From: Apostichopus californicus
Taxonomy: Eukaryota; Echinodermata; Holothuroidea; Aspidochirotida; Stichopodidae
Assembly: GCA_020650975.1 (NCBI GenBank)
Contig: JAIPMN010016805.1
Span: 1-22,522, forward strand
Length of the DNA stretch: 22,522 nucleotides
Reading direction: 5' to 3'
Shown here: piece by piece, positions 21,701 to 22,522 of the stretch
How the letters are laid out: the number at the start of each line of letters is the position of its first letter
How positions within the stretch are numbered: position 1 is the first letter of the stretch
The notes under the pieces: generated by a model
Database searches by the model: none
The model's input: only the letters and a program-made list of their open reading frames with translations
Told to the model about the DNA's origin: nothing
Position numbers and translations under genes: made by a program

Positions 21701-21853
21701 GTGAAAACGATACAAAGGTTGGACGAAATAATCAAGGATGTCAGGAATGCTTCTCGGATCGTTGGTGATCCCATACTTCAGATGAAGATGGACGAAGCTT
21801 CTCAACTCATCAAACGAGATATCGTCTTTGCTGCCAGTCTTTACACTCAATAG
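711..21853 (+). CDS. SKIV2L: SKI2-type DEVH RNA helicase of the Ski complex, 24 coding exons, complete
   Basis: SKI2 is the ATP-dependent 3'-5' RNA helicase of the cytosolic Ski complex. With SKI3/TTC37 and SKI8/WDR61 it unwinds mRNA and feeds it to the RNA exosome for 3'-5' decay and surveillance of stalled messages. Exons: 711-756, 1949-2064, 3209-3315, 3914-4031, 4602-4788, 5849-6057, 6683-6733, 7195-7338, 8732-8877, 9420-9566, 9854-9938, 10474-10580, 11653-11799, 12256-12346, 12820-13032, 13410-13520, 14211-14441, 15779-16054, 16958-17337, 17912-18122, 18765-18875, 19263-19481, 20334-20474, 21653-21853. These give 1264 residues, close to the roughly 1246 of human SKI2. Visible motifs are Walker A AHTSAGKT (352-359, K358), DEVH (443-446), SAT (474-476), HHSG (653-656), [12 protein letters not shown] (681-692) and [10 protein letters not shown] (717-726), followed by a KOW-like arch segment and a DSHCT C-terminus. 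The long arch and the N-terminal PF.PGG block favour SKI2 over MTR4. No frameshift or missing catalytic residue was seen. Confidence 0.95.
922..1021. repeat. GCCAT/ATGGC motif cluster A
   Basis: Five GCCAT at 922, 938, 960, 974 and 982, and one ATGGC at 1017, within 100 bp. The ends carry gtacatt words. The CCAT core resembles a YY1 site, but function is unknown; it may be the remnant of a palindromic repeat. Confidence 0.6.
1396..1497. repeat. GCCAT/ATGGC motif cluster B, inverted arrangement
   Basis: Three GCCAT (1396, 1415, 1428) followed by five ATGGC (1431, 1455, 1468, 1485, 1493), centred on the palindrome GCCATGGC at 1428-1435. Longer words gccataggtt and acctatggc recur as inverted copies on the two sides, so the block could fold back on itself. 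Confidence 0.65.
1949..2064 (+). CDS. SKIV2L: SKIV2L exon 2 (residues 16-54)
   Basis: Acceptor ttactTCCAACAG, donor ACA|GTAAGT. The leading AG completes the split codon GAG. Encodes a polar stretch ([17 protein letters not shown]...) without a recognised motif. It reads straight into the conserved LPNGLPP block of exon 3, which supports including it. Confidence 0.85.
2065..3208 (+). other. Intron 2, no further feature seen
   Basis: AT-rich intron from GTAAGT to CTACAG. I see no homologous coding stretch, RNA gene or clear repeat. Confidence 0.8.
3209..3315 (+). CDS. SKIV2L: SKIV2L exon 3 (residues 55-90)
   Basis: Acceptor TTCTACAG, donor AAAG|GTATCA, phase 0 in and 2 out. Starts with [14 protein letters not shown], matching the LPHGLPP..PDL segment of vertebrate SKI2, and continues to a [10 protein letters not shown] segment. 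It is the first strong N-terminal anchor for the SKI2 assignment. Confidence 0.93.
3316..3913 (+). other. Intron 3, no further feature seen
   Basis: AT-rich intron starting GTATCA and ending in a long T-rich acceptor tract (tatttatttattatt, then a T-run and TAG). Nothing else recognised. Confidence 0.8.
3914..4031 (+). CDS. SKIV2L: SKIV2L exon 4 (residues 90-129)
   Basis: Acceptor is a T-run followed by TAG, donor GAG|GTGAGG. Encodes [15 protein letters not shown] through [15 protein letters not shown], parallel to the R.W.RK..P.SL and RH.TTG.I..KE elements of vertebrate SKI2. Confidence 0.93.
4032..4601 (+). other. Intron 4, with G-rich tract
   Basis: GTGAGG..CAG intron. A purine tract of G-runs (gggagggggggaggggagggg) at about 4307-4327 could form a G-quadruplex. 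Otherwise nothing recognised. Confidence 0.8.
4602..4788 (+). CDS. SKIV2L: SKIV2L exon 5 (residues 130-192)
   Basis: Acceptor TTCTCTAATCAG, donor ACAG|GTGAGC, phase 0 in and 1 out. Holds the conserved N-terminal signature: VQLENSG at 130-136, LARQPGPP near 145-152 and [10 protein letters not shown] from about 162, corresponding to RRPPGP and YPFWPGG in vertebrate SKI2. The tail is acidic and variable. Confidence 0.95.
4789..5848 (+). other. Intron 5, no further feature seen
   Basis: GTGAGC..CAG intron of 1060 nt. Short open frames around 5199-5396 and 5499-5708 show no family similarity and lie in AT-rich sequence. Confidence 0.75.
5849..6057 (+). CDS. SKIV2L: SKIV2L exon 6 (residues 192-261)
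   Basis: Acceptor CATTTTTTTGCAG. Starts with [15 protein letters not shown], matching the vertebrate DLLTIPPGFKKGMDF block, then runs into a long acidic region ([14 protein letters not shown]). The distal donor GAG|GTCACT at 6058 is weak but gives the phase 0 needed for exon 7. An in-frame internal donor CAG|GTATCA lies at 5938, so the exon may have a short form ending at 5937. Confidence 0.9.
6058..6682 (+). other. Intron 6, weak GTCACT donor
   Basis: The exon 6 frame reads on into this intron as far as a TGA at 6217, so retention would truncate the protein before the helicase core. Nothing else recognised. Confidence 0.75.
6683..6733 (+). CDS. SKIV2L: SKIV2L exon 7 (51 nt, residues 262-278)
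   Basis: Acceptor TTTGCTTTTTCAG, donor CTA|GTATGT, phase 0 on both sides. Encodes [17 protein letters not shown], an acidic linker with no family motif. Its size and symmetric phase make it skippable without a frameshift. Its 3' end and donor are copied in a 99-bp tandem duplication just downstream. Confidence 0.8.
6716..6914. repeat. Tandem duplication of about 99 bp across the exon 7 donor
   Basis: Copy 1 is 6716-6814 and copy 2 is 6815-6914. They differ by only a few substitutions and a one-base insertion. Each copy carries the end of exon 7 (aagagataccatctcta), its donor GTATGT and the first part of intron 7. The second donor lies inside intron 7 in the normal transcript model. Confidence 0.92.
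6734..7194 (+). other. Intron 7
   Basis: GTATGT..CAG intron. Contains the second copy of the exon 7 boundary duplication; the rest is AT-rich with nothing recognised. Confidence 0.8.
7195..7338 (+). CDS. SKIV2L: SKIV2L exon 8 (residues 279-326)
   Basis: Acceptor TTTGCTTCAG, donor CAG|GTGAGC, phase 0 on both sides. The second half, [20 protein letters not shown] followed by SMAYQ, matches QWAIPVD..SPVGDFY.LIP..AFQ of vertebrate SKI2 just before the helicase core. Confidence 0.95.
7339..8731 (+). other. Intron 8, no further feature seen
   Basis: At 1393 nt, the longest intron; it separates the N-terminal region from the helicase core. A short gttgattt-rich stretch lies at about 7740-7785. No RNA gene, exon or mobile element recognised. 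Confidence 0.75.
8732..8877 (+). CDS. SKIV2L: SKIV2L exon 9: Q-motif and Walker A (residues 327-375)
   Basis: Acceptor TTTCTACAG, donor CCAG|GTAAGT. Starts [14 protein letters not shown], the ATP-binding aromatic/Q region, followed by [17 protein letters not shown] with the P-loop lysine at about residue 358. This is motif I of RecA domain 1 and is nearly identical to vertebrate SKI2. Confidence 0.98.
8878..9419 (+). other. Intron 9, with 21-nt poly-T
   Basis: GTAAGT..TAG intron with an uninterrupted T-run at 9164-9184. The run could be a mononucleotide microsatellite or the tail of an inserted retroelement on the minus strand; no element body was recognised beside it. Confidence 0.8.
9420..9566 (+). 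CDS. SKIV2L: SKIV2L exon 10: motifs Ia and Ib (residues 375-424)
   Basis: Acceptor TCTTTTTAG, donor TACG|GTGAGT, phase 2 on both sides. Contains [16 protein letters not shown] (motif Ia), GLLTGD (motif Ib) and IMTTEILR, the RNA-contacting elements of RecA domain 1. Confidence 0.98.
9717..9742 (+). repeat. Poly-G tract in intron 10
   Basis: G-runs interrupted by single T or A, including an uninterrupted run of more than ten G. Likely to form a G-quadruplex in DNA or pre-mRNA. Lies about 150 nt after the exon 10 donor. Confidence 0.85.
9854..9938 (+). CDS. SKIV2L: SKIV2L exon 11: DEVH box (residues 424-452)
   Basis: Acceptor TTGCCCTCTTACAG, donor TCG|GTAGGT. Encodes [16 protein letters not shown], with the Walker B/DEVH residues at 443-446 that coordinate magnesium and activate water for ATP hydrolysis. 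The following residues AS replace VE of human SKI2. Confidence 0.98.
9939..10473 (+). other. Intron 11, no further feature seen
   Basis: GTAGGT..TAG intron. The open stretch 9993-10214 has no family similarity. Nothing else recognised. Confidence 0.75.
10474..10580 (+). CDS. SKIV2L: SKIV2L exon 12: motif III (residues 453-488)
   Basis: Acceptor TTTATTCTATAG, donor TTGG|GTAAGT. Encodes [16 protein letters not shown] and LLSATVPN. The SAT triplet at 474-476 couples ATP hydrolysis to unwinding. Confidence 0.98.
10605..10880 (-). mobile_element. Probable tRNA-derived SINE between TA arrays
   Basis: A block bounded by (TA)n arrays at about 10609-10625 and 10843-10880. It contains a tRNA-like head on the minus strand (10733 down to 10663), followed by about 40 nt that ends in the left TA array, as in a SINE with a simple-repeat tail. 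The 110 nt on the other side of the head are unexplained, so the true ends are uncertain. I do not recognise the SINE family. Confidence 0.5.
10663..10733 (-). tRNA. tRNA-like sequence (SINE head or tRNA pseudogene)
   Basis: On the minus strand a 71-nt cloverleaf can be drawn. The acceptor stem pairs GCGTCCA with TGGAGGC (6 of 7). Box A is TAGCCTAGTGG (10716-10726). A 7-nt anticodon loop ATATAAA sits on a partly paired stem. A perfect T stem CCGGG/CCCGG encloses box B GGTTGGACTCC (10673-10683). The mispairings and setting favour a SINE head over a functional tRNA. Confidence 0.5.
11276..11314. repeat. Inverted repeat, 15-bp arms
   Basis: Left arm 11276-11290 and right arm 11300-11314 are complementary at 14 of 15 positions around a 9-nt loop (tccctaatt). 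Too short for a recognised element; there is no T-run to make it a terminator. Confidence 0.7.
11653..11799 (+). CDS. SKIV2L: SKIV2L exon 13: inter-RecA link (residues 488-537)
   Basis: Acceptor TTGATTTACAG, donor AAGG|GTAAGA, phase 2 on both sides. Encodes [19 protein letters not shown], the SKI2/MTR4 segment joining RecA1 to RecA2, then [14 protein letters not shown] and FITKG. Confidence 0.97.
11800..12255 (+). other. Intron 13, C-rich start
   Basis: GTAAGA..CAG intron. A C-rich tract (runs of 4-6 C) occupies about 11812-11840, immediately after the donor. Nothing else recognised. Confidence 0.8.
12256..12346 (+). CDS. SKIV2L: SKIV2L exon 14 (residues 537-567)
   Basis: Acceptor CTTGTTTACAG, donor ACG|GTGAGT. 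Encodes [19 protein letters not shown] and [12 protein letters not shown], a basic, flexible segment equivalent to YYAAVEAKKERMSKH...GAK in human SKI2. Confidence 0.95.
12347..12819 (+). other. Intron 14, with candidate microexon 12509-12544
   Basis: GTGAGT..TAG intron. It contains a 36-nt segment with its own AG acceptor and a consensus GG|GTAAGT donor, in phase with both neighbouring exons. Otherwise nothing recognised. Confidence 0.75.
12509..12544 (+). CDS. SKIV2L: Candidate in-frame cassette microexon ([12 protein letters not shown])
   Basis: Preceded by tcctctcaaatggtgtag and followed by GTAAGT. It is 36 nt with no stop, and exon 14 ends and exon 15 starts in phase 0, so inclusion would add 12 residues to the flexible loop before motif IV. 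Human SKI2 has no clear counterpart and the polypyrimidine tract is modest. This could be a chance decoy. Confidence 0.3.
12820..13032 (+). CDS. SKIV2L: SKIV2L exon 15: motif IV (residues 568-638)
   Basis: Acceptor TTCTTTCTTAG, donor CAG|GTAACA, phase 0 on both sides. Encodes [24 protein letters not shown] (motif IV) and the [16 protein letters not shown] segment typical of SKI2. Confidence 0.97.
13033..13409 (+). other. Intron 15, no further feature seen
   Basis: GTAACA..AAG intron; nothing recognised. Confidence 0.8.
13410..13520 (+). CDS. SKIV2L: SKIV2L exon 16: HHSG (residues 639-675)
   Basis: Acceptor TTATTTTTCCAAG, donor AAG|GTGAGA, phase 0 on both sides. Encodes [20 protein letters not shown] and ends GLVK, leading into motif V. 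Confidence 0.97.
13521..14210 (+). other. Intron 16, G-rich start and C-rich centre
   Basis: GTGAGA..CAG intron. G-runs at about 13552-13602 begin some 30 nt after the donor. C-runs at about 13826-13848 and 13926-13952 lie further in. No exon or RNA gene recognised. Confidence 0.8.
14211..14441 (+). CDS. SKIV2L: SKIV2L exon 17: motifs V and VI (residues 676-752)
   Basis: Acceptor TTCTTGCCTTCCAG, donor CTT|GTAAGT, phase 0 on both sides. Encodes [19 protein letters not shown] (motif V), [16 protein letters not shown] (motif VI, with the arginine fingers) and [12 protein letters not shown]. It completes RecA domain 2. Confidence 0.98.
14442..15778 (+). other. Intron 17, G-rich start and ttcatttt repeat at the end
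   Basis: GTAAGT..CAG intron of 1337 nt. G-runs lie at about 14499-14529 and a ttcatttt-based repeat lies at 15547-15730. The middle is AT-rich with nothing recognised. Confidence 0.8.
15547..15730. repeat. Degenerate short tandem repeat (ttcattttgaac/ccat)
   Basis: A run of ttcattttg units joined by aac or acca, with gaagttc words at both ends, ending about 50 nt before the exon 18 acceptor. The period drifts around 10-13 bp. Confidence 0.8.
15779..16054 (+). CDS. SKIV2L: SKIV2L exon 18: winged-helix/arch entry (residues 753-844)
   Basis: Acceptor CATCTCTTCAG, donor CAG|GTACAA, phase 0 on both sides. Encodes [28 protein letters not shown] and a charged helical stretch ending LTEARQKFQ. Matches [25 protein letters not shown] of vertebrate SKI2. 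Confidence 0.96.
16055..16957 (+). other. Intron 18, pyrimidine tract and possible SINE remnant
   Basis: GTACAA..CAG intron. A ccctccttccc polypyrimidine tract spans about 16736-16784. A degraded tRNA-SINE-like segment may lie near 16445-16520. Confidence 0.75.
16958..17337 (+). CDS. SKIV2L: SKIV2L exon 19: arch/KOW-like insertion (residues 845-971)
   Basis: The longest exon, 380 nt. Acceptor TTTGCTTTCAG, donor TCAG|GTAAGT. Contains [11 protein letters not shown] (from about 857) and ALGVVL, the beta-barrel start matching SAGRVVVVKN in human SKI2, then a variable Ser/Asn/Lys-rich loop and HTKVTIKPD...KRKLPRF. The SKI2/MTR4 arch emerges near the RNA entry side. Confidence 0.95.
17338..17911 (+). 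other. Intron 19, with C-rich tract
   Basis: GTAAGT..CAG intron. C-runs at about 17432-17450 are followed directly by an A-rich stretch. Nothing else recognised. Confidence 0.8.
17912..18122 (+). CDS. SKIV2L: SKIV2L exon 20 (residues 971-1041)
   Basis: Acceptor GTTTGTTTACAG, donor CAT|GTAAGG. Encodes [34 protein letters not shown] and [10 protein letters not shown], matching ...QELLRL..A.P..P.T.DPV.DLQLKD. It marks the return from the arch to the helical C-terminal part. Confidence 0.94.
18123..18764 (+). other. Intron 20, no further feature seen
   Basis: GTAAGG..CAG intron; AT-rich, nothing recognised. Confidence 0.8.
18765..18875 (+). CDS. SKIV2L: SKIV2L exon 21 (residues 1042-1078)
   Basis: Acceptor GAAATCCACAG, donor CAG|GTAAAA, phase 0 on both sides. 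Encodes [16 protein letters not shown] and [12 protein letters not shown], equivalent to LLLLPEYHQRVE in human SKI2, at the entry to the DSHCT domain. Confidence 0.95.
18876..19262 (+). other. Intron 21, no further feature seen
   Basis: GTAAAA..AAG intron. The acceptor is pyrimidine-poor next to the AG, with a T-rich tract slightly upstream (caatgtttttatt). Confidence 0.8.
19263..19481 (+). CDS. SKIV2L: SKIV2L exon 22: DSHCT domain (residues 1079-1151)
   Basis: Encodes [36 protein letters not shown] and [12 protein letters not shown], hallmark DSHCT helices. Both splice sites are weak: the acceptor ATTACATAAAG has little pyrimidine next to the AG, and the donor is CAG|GTTAGC. Homology and phase 0 on both sides leave little doubt about the exon. 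Confidence 0.95.
19482..20333 (+). other. Intron 22, no further feature seen
   Basis: GTTAGC..CAG intron of 852 nt; nothing recognised. Confidence 0.8.
20334..20474 (+). CDS. SKIV2L: SKIV2L exon 23: DSHCT domain (residues 1152-1198)
   Basis: Acceptor TTTTTTATGATTTTTCAG, donor ATG|GTGAGT, phase 0 on both sides. Encodes [16 protein letters not shown] and [14 protein letters not shown], matching FGLVEVVYEWARGM of vertebrate SKI2. The next intron carries the large 28-bp minisatellite. Confidence 0.96.
20475..21652 (+). other. Intron 23, mostly minisatellite
   Basis: GTGAGT..CAG intron. About three quarters of it is the 28-bp minisatellite. A short non-repeat segment (about 21542-21640) before the acceptor contains several gcctgca words. 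Confidence 0.85.
20652..21541. repeat. 28-bp minisatellite with higher-order repeats
   Basis: About 30 units of agcatacaatacaag joined to ttacaatgtgagt, with single-base variants and deleted short forms. The variants recur in blocks: the tgcatagcatcca variant appears at about 20814 and again 224 bp (8 units) later, and the gtaacaatgtgataagc variant near 21197 and again 131 bp later. This points to amplification of multi-unit segments. Open frames on the minus strand here are products of the repeat. Confidence 0.95.
21653..21853 (+). CDS. SKIV2L: SKIV2L exon 24: C-terminus and stop (residues 1199-1264)
   Basis: Acceptor ATTACTTTGTCAG. Encodes [26 protein letters not shown] and [13 protein letters not shown], then TAG at 21851. 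The last 11 residues are identical to human SKI2, so the stop is the natural one. Confidence 0.97.
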   Translation, partial: PFSEITNLTDVSEGIIVKTIQRLDEIIKDVRNASRIVGDPILQMKMDEASQLIKRDIVFAASLYTQ

Positions 21854-22339
21854 GACTCTTGAACAACCTCTTAATTCAGTGAGGGTCGCGTAGAGTCTCT
21901 GTGCTCACCGAGGTTATCAACAGTGGAAGAGCCGAGAAGGCATTTCAGTATTGTATTTTATTTGAGACAAAGGATTGTTCAGTGGATGTATGTGCACTTT
22001 GGAGTGATTGAGGTTATCAGCCCAGGGGAATCTTGTAACCTCTTATTCTTTAAAAAAGCAGCAGGTGATAGTCATATTACCATTGCCTCATTTTTGTTTT
22101 GTGATCAATTGAAGGCAGTGGTTATTATATATATTATTTGCATATTCATAATGGAATCTGTGGACGATTCAAGTTACAGTTTCTTAAGAATCACATTCAG
22201 GATGTAACTTGTGCAATCTGTGGACGTTAACTTCCATATTAATTTACCTCCTAATGTTAGCTATCTAAAATGTGTTATAGATTTGATGAGTTATTAGCTT
22301 TCTCATTGTAGTAATACTCTTGGTCATTTTAGTAATAAA
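21854..22339 (+). other. Presumed 3' untranslated region of SKIV2L
   Basis: Sequence from the TAG stop to the first good AATAAA. An aatctgtggacg word occurs twice (about 22154 and 22214). An open frame at 21923-22207 has no recognisable similarity and is probably chance. Confidence 0.6.
22334..22339 (+). promoter_or_regulatory. Candidate polyadenylation signal AATAAA
   Basis: Canonical hexamer about 480 nt after the stop codon. The cleavage site cannot be read from sequence alone. Confidence 0.55.
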
Positions 22340-22522
22340 GTAAAACTGCTGTCTGAAGTCTCAGCAAGAGTGACTATATTTGACTTTCTAGAACATGTTA
22401 AAGTAAAGTAAATGTTGGGATCTGTAAGTTCTTTCTTAACTGTGGATACAATTACACATATATTTTTGGTTGAACTTTCTGGAATGCTCTCTGAGATGCA
22501 AGTAGGAATTAGGGAATGACAA
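22340..22522. other. Downstream flank, nothing recognised
   Basis: Short AT-rich sequence after the candidate polyadenylation signal, with no coding or RNA feature seen. Confidence 0.6.

Noticed and set aside
711..21853. MTR4 (SKIV2L2) instead of SKI2
   Set aside because: The N-terminal PF.PGG and IPPG blocks, the LSLDLTTS segment after motif IV and the [11 protein letters not shown] tail match SKI2.
711..21853. A novel multi-gene defence or mobile system
   Set aside because: All convincing coding sequence belongs to one conserved housekeeping gene; the rest is introns and repeats.
21923..22207. 94-codon open frame after the SKIV2L stop
   Set aside because: No recognisable similarity and no splice context; most likely 3' untranslated sequence.

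Overview
The window is animal nuclear DNA carrying one complete, intron-rich gene on the + strand. It encodes the cytosolic exosome helicase SKI2 (vertebrate SKIV2L/SKIC2). I assembled 24 coding exons between 711 and 21853. Every junction has GT..AG ends, reading phase is kept across all 23 introns, and the sum is 3795 nt, or 1264 residues plus a TAG stop. The protein follows vertebrate SKI2 from a short N-terminal block to an identical C-terminal tail ([11 protein letters not shown]). All the DEVH-helicase motifs are intact, so this looks like a working housekeeping gene, not a pseudogene.

The long introns, GTRAGT donors, pyrimidine-rich acceptors, AT-rich non-coding DNA, minisatellites and a tRNA-derived repeat fit an invertebrate metazoan genome. 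A marine invertebrate, perhaps a deuterostome such as an echinoderm or hemichordate, is plausible but only a guess; nothing here fixes the species.

Layout: 1-430 is a 12-bp minisatellite of unknown context. 430-710 is the presumed promoter and 5' leader. Exons 1-8 (711-7338) encode the fast-evolving N-terminal region, ending in conserved anchors before the helicase. Exons 9-12 (8732-10580) carry RecA domain 1, with motifs I, Ia, Ib, II (DEVH) and III. Exons 13-17 (11653-14441) carry RecA domain 2, with motifs IV, V and VI. Exons 18-20 (15779-18122) carry the connection to, and body of, the arch/KOW insertion. Exons 20-24 (from 17912) encode the C-terminal helical DSHCT domain. After the stop there is about 480 nt of 3' sequence to an AATAAA at 22334, then unassigned DNA.

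The non-coding part holds most of the unusual structure: a tandem duplication across the exon 7 donor, a candidate 36-nt in-frame cassette microexon in intron 14, an in-frame alternative donor in exon 6, two clusters of GCCAT/ATGGC motifs in intron 1, a tRNA-like element between TA arrays in intron 12, G- or C-rich tracts near several donors, and a 0.9-kb 28-bp minisatellite with higher-order structure in intron 23. I found no second protein-coding gene and no undescribed multi-gene system.
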